Part shown: positions 9,384 through 19,002 of the stretch, in pieces
Layout: the number at the start of each line of letters is the position of its first letter
How positions within the stretch are numbered: the stretch's first letter is position 1
Assembly (NCBI RefSeq): GCF_000633595.2
Contig: NZ_JIBU02000022.1
Span: 1-64,000 of the forward strand
Origin: Clostridium drakei
GTDB taxonomy: Bacteria; Bacillota; Clostridia; Clostridiales; Clostridiaceae
Reading direction: 5' to 3'
Length of the DNA: 64,000 nt
Notes under the pieces: generated by a model
The model's database searches: none
What the model saw: the letters and a program-made list of their open reading frames with translations, nothing else
What the model was told of the DNA's origin: nothing
Made by a program: the position numbers and the translations under genes

Positions 9384-10334
9384 TTATCCATTTAAAGTAA
9401 TAACTGTCCCCGTTTTACCTTCTAAGGCATCTTCGCCTTTATAAAGTGATGTAATTATGGATTTATGAGAAGAGTTTGCCTTTGCAAACATAAGTGCTGC
9501 TTTCATTTTTGGAAGCATTGACCCTGGAGCAAAATGACCTTCTTCAATATACTTTTCTGCTTCTGCTACTGTAATATGGTCAAGATCAATTTGATTGGCT
9601 TTTTTAAAGTTAAGTGATACTTTTTCAACTTCTGTTAATATCATAAAAATATCTGCATTAACATCTTCTGCAAGTCTTTCAGCTGCAAGATCTTTATCTA
9701 TAACTGCTGCAACACCTTCTAATGATCCATCTTCTTTTTTAACAACAGGAATACTGCCCCCTCCAGCTGCTATGCAAATAGTAGAATCCCACAATACTTT
9801 AATTACTGGGAGTTCAACTATTTTCTTTGGAGAAGGTGATGCTACTACTCTCCTCCATCCTCTTCCAGAATCCTCTTTCATTACATAACCTTTTTCCTTT
9901 TTTATCTTTTCCGCCTCTTCTTCACTATAAAAAGTGCCTATGGGTTTAGTTGGATTTTTAAATGCAAGGTCATTTTTGTCAACTACTGCCTGGGTTATAA
10001 GAGTTACTACAGGCACTTTCTTTTTTCTCTTATCCAGTGCCTTTCTCAGTGACTGCTGAATATGATATCCTATATATCCCTGACTCATAGCACTACATAC
10101 ATCAAGAGGCATAACTGGTGTGACACTATTAGCAACCTCAGAAGCAAGTAAAATTCTTCCCACTTGAGGACCATTTCCATGAACTATTAAAAGTTCATAC
10201 CCCTTACAGCTTATATCTGCAATATATTCACAAGTTTTTTTTATAACTTTTAGTTGTGCCCCAGCTGTAGCTGCAGTATTAGGTTCTTGTAGTGCATTTC
10301 CACCTAATGCTATAACAAGTTTACAAAATCCCAT
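9384..10334 (-). CDS. arcC: Carbamate kinase
   Basis: 316 aa, amino acid kinase fold. Seen: VIALGGNALQEP at the N-terminus, VHGNGPQVGRI, CSAMSQGYIGYHIQQSL, AGGGSIPVV, AAVIDKDLAAERLAE, ILTEVEKV and GSMLPKMKAAL. It converts carbamoyl phosphate and ADP to ATP, CO2 and NH3, the substrate-level phosphorylation step of purine ring catabolism. In this operon it probably draws carbamoyl phosphate from the YgeW reaction. Only 2 nt separate it from ygeY upstream. No arginine deiminase genes are nearby, so YqeA-like naming is equally defensible. Confidence 0.93.
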   Translation of the reverse strand: MGFCKLVIALGGNALQEPNTAATAGAQLKVIKKTCEYIADISCKGYELLIVHGNGPQVGRILLASEVANSVTPVMPLDVCSAMSQGYIGYHIQQSLRKALDKRKKKVPVVTLITQAVVDKNDLAFKNPTKPIGTFYSEEEAEKIKKEKGYVMKEDSGRGWRRVVASPSPKKIVELPVIKVLWDSTICIAAGGGSIPVVKKEDGSLEGVAAVIDKDLAAERLAEDVNADIFMILTEVEKVSLNFKKANQIDLDHITVAEAEKYIEEGHFAPGSMLPKMKAALMFAKANSSHKSIITSLYKGEDALEGKTGTVITLNG

Positions 10335-10336
10335 TA

Positions 10337-11557
10337 TTATTCCCCCACATAATTAGTTACATAAGATAATGGAATAAGTGCATACATTGCTGCACATTTG
10401 ACTAATTCATTTTTCCAGGTCTTTTCATTGGGTGCATGCGCTTGGTCTTCGTGGCCTGGCCCAAAGCCTATACATGGTATTTTATATCTTCCCATAATAG
10501 AAACTGCATTTGTAGAAAATGTCCATTTATCTACCTTTGGTTCACTCTTAAATAAATCTTTATAACAGCTTATAACATTTTGGCACACTTTATGATCTTC
10601 AGGTAGTACCCAGGTTGGAAAGAAACATTCTGTAGGATATTTTAATCCTGTATAGGAAGGTCTTTCATAAGTGTACATTTCAACCTCAGCTCCTACAGCT
10701 TTAACAGATGATAAATTTTTAATTTGTTCAATTGCATATTCCCAGCTTTCACCATCAGTAAGCCTTCTGTCAATGGAAATACTGCATCCATCTGCTACAG
10801 CACATCTTGAAGGTGATGAAAAAAAGATTTCAGATACAGTCAATGTGCCTTTTCCTAAAAACTTATCATCAATCAACCTTTCATTTAATTCCTTTAATTC
10901 CTTTAATATAGGTGCCATTTTAAAAATTGCATTATCACCTCTTTCTGGTGCAGATCCATGACAGCTAACACCATGAGTTGTAACTTTTATTTCCATTCTT
11001 CCTCTATGTCCTCTATATATATTCAATGAAGTTGGTTCTGTGATAACTACAAATTCTGGCCTTACCTTGTCTTCATTGATTATATACTGCCAGCAAAGTC
11101 CATCACAATCCTCTTCTTGAATAGTACCTGTTACTACTAATGTATAATCTTCCTCAAGACCAAGCTCTTTAATTATCTTGCCTGCATAGACCATGGAAGC
11201 CATTCCACCTTCCTGATCTGACACACCCCTTCCTAAAATCACTTCATCATCCTCATAGCCTTCATAAGGATCATATTTCCACAGATTTCTATCCCCTATA
11301 CCTACTGTGTCTATATGAGCATCCATGGCAATAAGGTGTTTCCCATGTCCTATATATCCAAGTACATTACCCATTAGATCTATTTCTACCTTGTCAAAAC
11401 CTACTTTTTCCATTTCCTCTTTTATTCTAAGTATAACTTTTTCCTCGCCGCAGCTTTCACTTGGAATTGCAGCCATATCCCTTAAAAACTTTGATATTTC
11501 AGGTTTATATTTTTCTGCCAGCTCCAATACTTTTTGTTTATTTAAATCTAATGTCAT
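10337..11557 (-). CDS. ygeY: YgeY-family M20 hydrolase
   Basis: Selenium-metabolism-linked M20 peptidase/deacetylase family, 406 aa. Seen: [12 protein letters not shown] with the first metal His/Asp, [15 protein letters not shown] with the bridging Asp, [14 protein letters not shown] with the Glu-Glu pair, and [15 protein letters not shown] with the last metal His. Family knowledge: ygeY co-occurs with ygeX/ygeW/ygfK/ssnA in anaerobic urate and purine degraders; the precise substrate is not fixed by sequence. Strong GGGGGG-containing site upstream of the ATG. Tightly packed between ssnA and carbamate kinase. Confidence 0.92.
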   Translation of the reverse strand: MTLDLNKQKVLELAEKYKPEISKFLRDMAAIPSESCGEEKVILRIKEEMEKVGFDKVEIDLMGNVLGYIGHGKHLIAMDAHIDTVGIGDRNLWKYDPYEGYEDDEVILGRGVSDQEGGMASMVYAGKIIKELGLEEDYTLVVTGTIQEEDCDGLCWQYIINEDKVRPEFVVITEPTSLNIYRGHRGRMEIKVTTHGVSCHGSAPERGDNAIFKMAPILKELKELNERLIDDKFLGKGTLTVSEIFFSSPSRCAVADGCSISIDRRLTDGESWEYAIEQIKNLSSVKAVGAEVEMYTYERPSYTGLKYPTECFFPTWVLPEDHKVCQNVISCYKDLFKSEPKVDKWTFSTNAVSIMGRYKIPCIGFGPGHEDQAHAPNEKTWKNELVKCAAMYALIPLSYVTNYVGE

Positions 11558-11583
11558 TTAAAATCCCCCCATTTTGACTATAT

Positions 11584-12912
11584 TTAAAAACGCTTCCACA
11601 GATCTTGTGCCAATTCCCTGCTTCTTGCCATAATTCTTTCTTCATCAATACCTACAAGTTTCCTATCTTCCATAATAACTTTACCATTTATAATGGTTGT
11701 ATCTACACAACGTCCATTAATACCAAATAATAAATGCGAATTAATATTGCTTTCGTTTATTGGTGTAGGCGAATTATAATCTGCAATAATTATATCTGCC
11801 AGTGCTCCTTCTTTTAAAATTCCAATTTTTCCATCAATAAATCTTTCGACAATGTTTCTATTACTATAGAAAAACATTTGTGGAATTTCAGTCCAAGCTA
11901 CAGTAGAATCTTCAAAAGCATGTTTGTGAATAATATTTGCTACTTTGTAAGATTCCATCATATCTGTAGTATAACCATCTGTACCAAGACCCAATAAAAT
12001 TCCCTTCTTGTACATTTTTAGTACAGGAGATACACCTACAGCATTGCCCATATTGGATTCAGGATTGTGAACCACTATTGTATTTTTTTCTTTAATCAGG
12101 TCCATTTCCTCATCTGAAATATGAATACAGTGGACTAAAATTGTCTTATCTGAAAGTGCTCCTGCATCATACCATCTCTGCACAATACCTTTGCCATACT
12201 TTTCTTTAGTAATCTGCAAATCCTGTATACCTTCCCCTGTATGAACGTGAAAACCAGTATTTAAATTTTCAATAGCATCCATGCATTTTTTCAAGGTTTT
12301 ATCCGAAATTGTCATAGAAGCATGAAGTCCAAACATACCTTTAATCATGTCGTCTTTTTTATCATTACAATACTTGATAAATTCTACATTTTCAGCAATA
12401 CCTTCATCAGCAATTTTTTCTCCATCTCTATCTGAAGTTTCATAACATAAACTGCTGCGGATACCTATCTTTTCTGCAGCTTCAGCTATTTTAAATAAAC
12501 TTCCTTTAACTGAATAAGCACTTGCATGATGATCAAAAGCAGTTGTAACACCATTTTTAACTTCATCAATCATTGGTACAATAGCACTATAATATATGTC
12601 CTCTGGAGTTAATACCTTGTCAAGTCTCCACCATAGTCCTGTAAGTATATCCATAAGATTTTTTGCTGGAGGACTGTCATTTGCCATTCCTCTGGCAAAA
12701 GTGCTGTAATAGTGCATATGAGTATTGATAAATCCTGGCATAATAAGCTTATTCTTTGCATCAATAAATCTTGCATCTTTATATTTTTTCTTTAATGCTT
12801 CAGTTGAACCAATTTCAACAATTTTATTTTCCTTTATAGCAATACATCCATCATCAATAATTGGTCTAGCGTCATCTCTAGTAATAAGCCTGCCATTTCC
12901 TATTAATAACAT
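11584..12912 (-). CDS. ssnA: SsnA, putative aminohydrolase
   Basis: Amidohydrolase of about 442 aa of the ATZ/TRZ (SsnA) family. Seen: PGFINTHMHYYSTFARGM near residue 60, FHVHTGEG near 230, VHCIHISDEE near 260 and GLGTDGYTTDMMESYK near 310. These supply the HxH, His, His and Asp metal ligands. Family knowledge: linked with selenium-dependent molybdenum hydroxylases and the urate degradation cluster; probably deaminates or opens a purine-derived intermediate. The ATG at 12912 has GGAGGG 7 nt upstream; the in-frame ATG at 12927 lies upstream of that site and is rejected. Confidence 0.92.
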   Translation of the reverse strand: MLLIGNGRLITRDDARPIIDDGCIAIKENKIVEIGSTEALKKKYKDARFIDAKNKLIMPGFINTHMHYYSTFARGMANDSPPAKNLMDILTGLWWRLDKVLTPEDIYYSAIVPMIDEVKNGVTTAFDHHASAYSVKGSLFKIAEAAEKIGIRSSLCYETSDRDGEKIADEGIAENVEFIKYCNDKKDDMIKGMFGLHASMTISDKTLKKCMDAIENLNTGFHVHTGEGIQDLQITKEKYGKGIVQRWYDAGALSDKTILVHCIHISDEEMDLIKEKNTIVVHNPESNMGNAVGVSPVLKMYKKGILLGLGTDGYTTDMMESYKVANIIHKHAFEDSTVAWTEIPQMFFYSNRNIVERFIDGKIGILKEGALADIIIADYNSPTPINESNINSHLLFGINGRCVDTTIINGKVIMEDRKLVGIDEERIMARSRELAQDLWKRF

Positions 12913-12944
12913 ATATTTTCCCTCCATTTGTTTTAAATGTTAAA

Positions 12945-15900
12945 TTACAGCATGTAACTATATTTATCTATACAGCTTCTAATTATATATTCCATCTCTT
13001 TTGATACAATGTCTTTCTCACCAATGGTGTACATAACAACTTTGTCATCTTCTCTTCTAACTTTACAAATACTTTTTTTAATATCAATAATATAAAAGCC
13101 CTTGTTCTTGCTATTTTCAAAGTCATTTTCATTCCAGAAAACTGTCACCTTATCTTTATATGGATTCCCTTTATATGGGCAGAAAATCCCACAATTACCA
13201 CATTCGTTACACATACCATCTAAATGTATAATCTGATGAGAAGAAGAAAATCCTCCTTCTACATTAATAACTGCATTGGCTCTATTAGGACAAACATCAA
13301 CGCACAATTCACAAATGTTACTACAAGAAAGACATCTTTCAGATTCTTCTTCACAACTTTCAGAATCTCTTAATACACCCTTCCTACTATATATTTCTTT
13401 TTCATCTATAGGGATAACTTTTTTCTCAAAATCATTATTCAAGCCTTCTTTTGACAATATATCTTTTGCAACTGCCTTTCCATCTGCTATTGCCTTTACA
13501 ATTGTAGCTGGTCCTTTTTTTGCATCTCCTGGAATATATACATTGGAAATGCTGCTCTCACAAGCTGTATTTAATTTAGGGAAACCTTTAGAATCTAATT
13601 CTATTGCATTTCTTTTCAATAAATCACTATTTACTTTTTCTCCTACAGCAGCAATAACAGTATCCACATCTAAAATAACCTCTTTACCGCTTGGAACAGG
13701 ACTTCTCCTGCCTGAAGCATCTCTTTCTCCTAAAGTCATCTCTTGGCAAATCAATTTATTTTCCCTAATACCCATTGGTGCAAGAAGTTCTCTAAATACA
13801 ACACCCTCAGAAACAGCTAAATCTAATTCTTCAGAATCTGCAGGCATATATTCTCTAGTTCTTCTATATACAACAGAAACATTTTCCACTCCAGCTATCC
13901 TCTTAGCTGCTCTTGCTGCATCCATTGCTACATTTCCACCACCAATAACACAAACCTGATTTCCCAAATTGATGTTTTCTTTTTCTGATTTATATCTTTC
14001 AAGAAATGCAATAGCATTGACAGCTTTTTCACTGCCTTCTTTTAAAGGTACTCTTCCCGGTTTCCAGGCACCTATTGCAAGGATAATATAGTCGTATTTC
14101 TCTTTTAATTCATCTATATTAAAGTCTTCATTAATGCCAAATTTAAATTTTACTCCCTGCTTTTTTATAAGCTCAAAATCCTGATCAATCATTTCATATG
14201 GAATTCTAAAATCAGGAATTGCATATCTTACTGCACCATAAGATTTTTCTTTTTGCTCCATTACAGTTACATCCATACCATTTCTTCTCAAAAAGAGAGC
14301 TGTGGAAAGTCCTGCAGGACCTGCACCTATAACTACTACCTTTTTATTACTTTTTATATCTGCTGGTTTGATATTTTCAATGTATTTTTTCTCAGCATTT
14401 AAAACAACAACTTTCTTCATATCCCTAATTAATATGGATGAATCATAGTCTAATCTGGTACATTTAAACTGACAGTTGTGGTTGCATATAGCTGCTGTAA
14501 TTGCTGGTGAAGCATTATCTTTAGCAATTATAGAAAAAGCTTCATAATATTTCTTTTTTCCAGCCAAAGCTATATATTCAGGAATTTGTTGGTTTATAGG
14601 ACACCCTATGCTGCAAGGTGCTGCTGCACAATCATAAATAGGAAGTTCTATAGAAAGTTTTTTACTCTCCACAGTTCTTGAATTTTTAAGATAATGTTTG
14701 TCATTTAAAGCTTCCAATAATAATTTTGATAACATATCTGTATCAATTTGTGAGAAGGCACCCTTAAGCTTTTTCTCTAGCTTTTGAGCCATTTGAGTTA
14801 TCCTTTCATATCCACCTGGCTTTAAAATAGTAGTTGCAAATGTAACTGGTTGAATTCCTACAGCTAAAATTTTATCAACATTAAAAAAATCTGCACCACC
14901 TGAATAAGATATCTGCAAATCGCCTTCAAATTCTTTGGCTAATTTACTTGCTAATGAAATTGTAAGTGAAAAAAGAGAACGTCCTGACATATACATTTCC
15001 TCTCCAGGTAATTCACTGTTTTGAATTTTAACTGGCAAGGTATTTGTAAGCTTAACTCCTATTTCCAAATTCATTTTCCTTGCTGCATCTTTCAAACGCT
15101 GTAGCATTGCTACTGCATCCCCATACTGCAAATCATTTTTAAAATGATCTTCATTTAAGGTTATATAAACATATCCCATTGTGTTGAGTGTATTTCTAAC
15201 AAACTTTTCTCCTAAAAGAGTTGGATTCATCTTTATAAAAGTGTTTAATTTCTTTTCTCTGAGTAAATAATTAGATATCTTTTCTATTTCTTCTGGAGGG
15301 CATCCATGTAATGTAGATACTGTAATAGATGAACAAATAACTGGAGAGATTTTTTCTAAATCTTTTTCATTGAAATTATCAAATAAATTCATATTAGAAG
15401 TAATTACTTTTTTACATTCATTCCATACTTTTGTATTTGAGGCATTCCTCATTCCTTCAATATAGTTATCTATTTTAGGTGATTTAATTCCATTTAAATC
15501 ATAGCCTACACTCATGTTAAACATAAAATCTCTTTGCTTGCTTAAATTAAGTTCTCTCATTAAAATATGAAGCAAAAACCAAGCTTTTATATATTCATTA
15601 AAAGCATCGGATACTTTTAATTCTGTAGACCATTCCACATTATAGCCTTCATCCTGTGCATGTATGCAAGGTTTAGCTACTGGTAAGTCTTCACCATCAA
15701 TAACCTGAACTGTTTTCAATTCAATAAATCGGCTTCCAGTTAAATAGGCAGAAACAATGTTCTGAGTTAATTGAGTATTTGGTCCAGCAGCAGGTCCGAG
15801 GGGTGAAGATAGCTTTTCACCAAATACTTCAATTGATTTCCCACTTTCATTTTTATAAAATTTATTTTTATGAATTCCAAAAATAGATTCCTTTTCTTTT

Positions 15901-15962
15901 ACTTCTCTTGTAATCCAAAGAAGTATTTTTTCAAAAGAAATAGGCCGCATCCTATCACTCAT
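12945..15962 (-). CDS. ygfK: YgfK-like putative selenate reductase / flavin-iron-sulfur oxidoreductase
   Basis: 1005 aa, close to E. coli YgfK. Order of domains: a dihydropyrimidine dehydrogenase-like TIM barrel in the N-terminal 400 residues (KMNPTLLGEKF, YSGGADFFNV), then a Cys cluster CAAAPCSIGCPINQQIPEYI near 435, CNHNCQFKC, an FAD Rossmann motif VVVIGAGPAGLSTALFLRR, an NAD motif VCVIGGGNVAMDAARAAKR, and C-terminal ferredoxin-like clusters CLSCSNICELCVDVCP and CNECGNCGIFCPYKG. Family knowledge: a required electron-transfer or reductase component of anaerobic purine degradation. Second gene of the operon, 26 nt after ygeW. Confidence 0.92.
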   Translation of the reverse strand: MSDRMRPISFEKILLWITREVKEKESIFGIHKNKFYKNESGKSIEVFGEKLSSPLGPAAGPNTQLTQNIVSAYLTGSRFIELKTVQVIDGEDLPVAKPCIHAQDEGYNVEWSTELKVSDAFNEYIKAWFLLHILMRELNLSKQRDFMFNMSVGYDLNGIKSPKIDNYIEGMRNASNTKVWNECKKVITSNMNLFDNFNEKDLEKISPVICSSITVSTLHGCPPEEIEKISNYLLREKKLNTFIKMNPTLLGEKFVRNTLNTMGYVYITLNEDHFKNDLQYGDAVAMLQRLKDAARKMNLEIGVKLTNTLPVKIQNSELPGEEMYMSGRSLFSLTISLASKLAKEFEGDLQISYSGGADFFNVDKILAVGIQPVTFATTILKPGGYERITQMAQKLEKKLKGAFSQIDTDMLSKLLLEALNDKHYLKNSRTVESKKLSIELPIYDCAAAPCSIGCPINQQIPEYIALAGKKKYYEAFSIIAKDNASPAITAAICNHNCQFKCTRLDYDSSILIRDMKKVVVLNAEKKYIENIKPADIKSNKKVVVIGAGPAGLSTALFLRRNGMDVTVMEQKEKSYGAVRYAIPDFRIPYEMIDQDFELIKKQGVKFKFGINEDFNIDELKEKYDYIILAIGAWKPGRVPLKEGSEKAVNAIAFLERYKSEKENINLGNQVCVIGGGNVAMDAARAAKRIAGVENVSVVYRRTREYMPADSEELDLAVSEGVVFRELLAPMGIRENKLICQEMTLGERDASGRRSPVPSGKEVILDVDTVIAAVGEKVNSDLLKRNAIELDSKGFPKLNTACESSISNVYIPGDAKKGPATIVKAIADGKAVAKDILSKEGLNNDFEKKVIPIDEKEIYSRKGVLRDSESCEEESERCLSCSNICELCVDVCPNRANAVINVEGGFSSSHQIIHLDGMCNECGNCGIFCPYKGNPYKDKVTVFWNENDFENSKNKGFYIIDIKKSICKVRREDDKVVMYTIGEKDIVSKEMEYIIRSCIDKYSYML

Positions 15963-15988
15963 TTATATTCCCCCATTTACAATATATT

Positions 15989-17185
15989 TTACTTTGCTGA
16001 AAACCTCAGTGGTTTCGCTTCAATAATTTCTGTAAATGTTTTTATGGGATCTTTTACCTTACTCAAGAAAATCATTGAAGCAACAATATATGGCTTATAT
16101 CCTGCCTGTTTATAAAGTTCTTCTCGATATCTATCAAACACAGAAGCAGCTACTTCACCCTGTTTACAACTTACTCCTGTAATATCAGCAGGTAAACAAT
16201 GCATGTATAATGCTTTAGAATTTTTAGTAAGCTTCATCATTTCTTCTGTACATTCCCAATCTTTGTAATTGGCATTTTGATTTAAAAGTTCCTTTTCAAG
16301 TACTTTTATTTCATCAAATTTGCCTTCTCCATACAATTCAGTACGTTTTTCCATAGCAGCAAATGGAGCCCAGCTCTTTGGATACACTATATCTGCATTT
16401 TCAAAAGCTTCTTTCATGAAGTTAGTTTTAACAAATTTGCCACCACTTTTCTTAGCATTATTTCTCGCAACATCTTCTATTTCTGGCAATATGTCATATT
16501 CATCAGGATGTGCAAGTACAACTTCCATACCCATTCTAGTCATCAAACCAATAATTCCTTGAGGTACAGATAGTGGTTTACCATAAGATGGAGAGTAAGC
16601 CCATGTCATAGCCATTTTTTTGCCTCTAAGTTTTTCTACTCCGCCAAAATAATGAATTAATTGAAGTAAATCAGCCATACATTGAGTTGGATGATCTATG
16701 TCACTTTGAAGATTTACAAGAGTAGGACGTTGTCCAAGAATTCCTGCTTTATATCCTTCTTGAACTGATTCAGAAACTTTATGCATATACTTGTTTCCTC
16801 TCCCTATAAACATATCATCTCTAATTCCTATAACATCTGCCATAAAAGAAATCATATTTGCTGTTTCACGAACAGTTTCACCATGGGCAATCTGCGATTT
16901 TCCCTCATCAAGGTCCTGAACTTTAAGTCCAAGCAAATTGCATGCACTTGCAAAACTAAATCTTGTTCTTGTGGAATTATCACGGAACAATGAAATTGCT
17001 AGTCCACTATCAAATATACGTGGTGATATATTATTTTCTCTCATTTCACGTAAAATATCAGCTACTGTAAAAACTGCCTTAAGCTCCTCATCTGTTTTTT
17101 CCCAAGTTAAAAAGAAATCATTATTATACATATTTTTGTAATTTAGTTTTCTTAAATTTTCGATAAGTTCTTTCAATTTTTCCAT
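15989..17185 (-). CDS. ygeW: Knotted carbamoyltransferase YgeW
   Basis: 398 aa, aspartate/ornithine carbamoyltransferase superfamily. Seen: the carbamoyl-phosphate motif FRDNSTRTRFSFASA near residue 68, DIDHPTQCMADLLQL near 163 and MHCLPADI near 330. Family knowledge: the true amino acceptor of YgeW is unsettled, but the gene travels with ygeX, ygeY, ygfK and ssnA in purine or urate degraders, where phosphorolysis would supply carbamoyl phosphate to carbamate kinase. First gene of the six-gene operon, with AGGAGGCATATCTT upstream. Its promoter carries the ACTAGT-centred palindrome at 17273. Confidence 0.93.
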   Translation of the reverse strand: MEKLKELIENLRKLNYKNMYNNDFFLTWEKTDEELKAVFTVADILREMRENNISPRIFDSGLAISLFRDNSTRTRFSFASACNLLGLKVQDLDEGKSQIAHGETVRETANMISFMADVIGIRDDMFIGRGNKYMHKVSESVQEGYKAGILGQRPTLVNLQSDIDHPTQCMADLLQLIHYFGGVEKLRGKKMAMTWAYSPSYGKPLSVPQGIIGLMTRMGMEVVLAHPDEYDILPEIEDVARNNAKKSGGKFVKTNFMKEAFENADIVYPKSWAPFAAMEKRTELYGEGKFDEIKVLEKELLNQNANYKDWECTEEMMKLTKNSKALYMHCLPADITGVSCKQGEVAASVFDRYREELYKQAGYKPYIVASMIFLSKVKDPIKTFTEIIEAKPLRFSAK

Positions 17186-17272
17186 AAGATATGCCTCCTA
17201 ATTGTAATGATTGAATAAAATATTTTAATGAAAATATATTTTGTCTTAGATATGATGTAATTCAAAAATTGG

Positions 17273-17286
17273 ATTAACTAGTTAAT
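17273..17286. promoter_or_regulatory. Purine-island operator O1 (ygeW)
   Basis: Perfect 14-bp palindrome ATTAACTAGTTAAT. Its centre lies 15.5 nt beyond the -10 box of the ygeW promoter, the same offset as at ygeX and guaD, so a bound protein would cover the transcription start. Confidence 0.75.
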
Positions 17287-17294
17287 ATAACTAA

Positions 17295-17323
17295 ATTTTA
17301 TAATATTAGTATATTTTTGTCAA
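17295..17323 (-). promoter_or_regulatory. ygeW operon promoter
   Basis: Minus strand TTGACA (17318-17323), 17 bp, TAAAAT (17295-17300), followed by operator O1. Confidence 0.65.
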
Positions 17324-17390
17324 TATTAAATTAATTTTACTTAAATTCAAAATATTTTATAATGCCATTAGATTTTTGTTAATTGTAATA

Positions 17391-17420
17391 TTGATAAAAC
17401 ATTATTAATATTATTAAAAT
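17391..17420 (+). promoter_or_regulatory. NCS2 purine permease promoter
   Basis: TTGATA (17391-17396), 18 bp, TAAAAT (17415-17420), followed by operator O2. Confidence 0.55.
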
Positions 17421-17425
17421 AAAAT

Positions 17426-17443
17426 ATACTAACTAGTAAATCC
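17426..17443. promoter_or_regulatory. Purine-island operator O2 (NCS2 permease)
   Basis: ATACTAACTAGTAAATCC, whose reverse complement GGATTTACTAGTTAGTAT matches the shared operator GGATTAACTAGTTAGTAT at 17 of 18 positions. The centre is 14.5 nt past the -10 box and about 60 nt before the start codon. Confidence 0.7.
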
Positions 17444-17494
17444 AACCTTAAATTGCATTACTTTGATGTAAACTTATTAATAGGAGGTTTTACA

Positions 17495-18829
17495 ATGTCA
17501 GAACAATCCGTAAACAAGGTAAATGAAATGCTTCCTCTTCCAAAACTTTTTACTTTAGGACTTCAACATGTGCTTGCAATGTATGCAGGTGCTGTAGCTG
17601 TTCCTATACTCATCGCCTCTTCCGTAGGTTTGACACCCAGACAGCTGGAAATTTTAGTAGCTGCAGATTTGTTTACTTGTGGTATAGCAACTTTAATTCA
17701 AGCAATTGGTATAGGACCTTATGTTGGTATTAAATTACCTGCAATTTTAGGATGTACCTTTGCTGCTGTTGGCCCTATCATTATTATCGGTAAAAGTTAT
17801 GGAATGGCAACAGCCTATGGTGCCATAATAGTGGCAGCACTTATCGTGGTATTGATTGCACCAATATACGGAAAAGTGTTAAAGTTTTTTCCAACAGTAG
17901 TAACAGGTACTGTAGTAACAATAATAGGTCTCTCTCTAATCAATGTTGGTATTAGTAGTCTAGGTGGTGGTTCAGGAGCTAAAGATTTTGGAAGTATCTC
18001 TAATCTTTTACTTGGTACTTTCGTAATGATAGTTGTCATATTATCAAATAAATTCTTTAAAGGATTTTTTCAAGCAATCTCTGTTTTAAATGGAATTATT
18101 TTAGGCACAATAGTTGCTGCATTCATGGGAAAAGTAGATTTTTCAGTAGTTGTAAATGCAAAATGGGTAAGTTTTGTTAGTCCATTAAATTTTGGTATAC
18201 CTAAATTCAATGCTGCTTCTATAATTATGATGACTTTTGTCATGCTTACAGTAATGATTGAATCTACAGGCACATATCTTGGCATAGGTAGAATTTGCGA
18301 AAAAAAGATTACAGAAAATGATATTGTACGAGGCCTTAGAGCTGAAGGAATTGCAACAATTTTAGGTGGTATATTCAATTCCTTTCCTTATACAACTTTT
18401 AATCAAAATTTAGGACTTTTAGCTCTAAGTAAAGTAAAAAGCCGTTTTGTTGTAATTGTTTCTGGAATCATACTCATATGCCTTGGATTAATTCCTAAAT
18501 TTGCAGCCTTAGCTACCATAATTCCTCAACCAGTTATAGGTGGAGCTACAACTATAATGTTTGCAATGGTAGCCGTAGCCGGCATACAAATGCTTTCAAG
18601 TGTAGATTTTGATAAAAATTCAAATATGCTAGTAGTTGCATGTTCCATTGGTGTAGGCCTTGGAGTTACCATCATCCCTGGTATACTTGATCATACTCCT
18701 CAATTTTTTAAATCAATCTTCGGCAGTGGTATAGTTTCTGCTTCTGTAGTTGCAATAATTCTCAATGCATTTTTAAATCATGGTGAAAAAAGTGTCACTA
18801 ATATTGAAACCTCTTCTAAATACCACTAA
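17495..18829 (+). CDS. NCS2 (NAT) family purine/urate permease
   Basis: 444 aa, about 14 hydrophobic segments. Seen: LGLQHVLAMYAGAVAVPILI in TM1, a VMIESTGTYLGIG substrate-site helix, and the NAT signature QNLGLLALSKVKSR. Xanthine or urate is more likely than uracil by context. The ATG at 17495 is chosen from TAGGAGG 8 nt upstream. Divergent from the ygeW operon and controlled by the same operator type. Inference: it brings the substrate of the Yge pathway into the cell. Confidence 0.9.
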   Translation: MSEQSVNKVNEMLPLPKLFTLGLQHVLAMYAGAVAVPILIASSVGLTPRQLEILVAADLFTCGIATLIQAIGIGPYVGIKLPAILGCTFAAVGPIIIIGKSYGMATAYGAIIVAALIVVLIAPIYGKVLKFFPTVVTGTVVTIIGLSLINVGISSLGGGSGAKDFGSISNLLLGTFVMIVVILSNKFFKGFFQAISVLNGIILGTIVAAFMGKVDFSVVVNAKWVSFVSPLNFGIPKFNAASIIMMTFVMLTVMIESTGTYLGIGRICEKKITENDIVRGLRAEGIATILGGIFNSFPYTTFNQNLGLLALSKVKSRFVVIVSGIILICLGLIPKFAALATIIPQPVIGGATTIMFAMVAVAGIQMLSSVDFDKNSNMLVVACSIGVGLGVTIIPGILDHTPQFFKSIFGSGIVSASVVAIILNAFLNHGEKSVTNIETSSKYH

Positions 18830-18893
18830 GAAAAATATAAATAACTATCATCAAAAAATCCCTTTACCACTGAAAACCATTTATGTTAATATA

Positions 18894-18922
18894 TTGACAC
18901 AAAAATGATTGAGAATTATAAT
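18894..18922 (+). promoter_or_regulatory. ygeX promoter
   Basis: TTGACA (18894-18899), 17 bp, TATAAT (18917-18922): consensus at both hexamers, so strong unless repressed. Confidence 0.85.
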
Positions 18923-18928
18923 AAAAGT

Positions 18929-18947
18929 GGATTAACTGGTTAGTAGT
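18929..18947. promoter_or_regulatory. Purine-island operator O3 (ygeX)
   Basis: GGATTAACTGGTTAGTAGT starts 6 nt after the TATAAT box and so overlaps the transcription start. The palindrome centre is 15.5 nt past the -10 box. Confidence 0.75.
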
Positions 18948-19002
18948 ATTTAAAATAAAATTGATATTAAAAATCTATAATTTTTTCGGGGGTGGCTTAT
19001 TG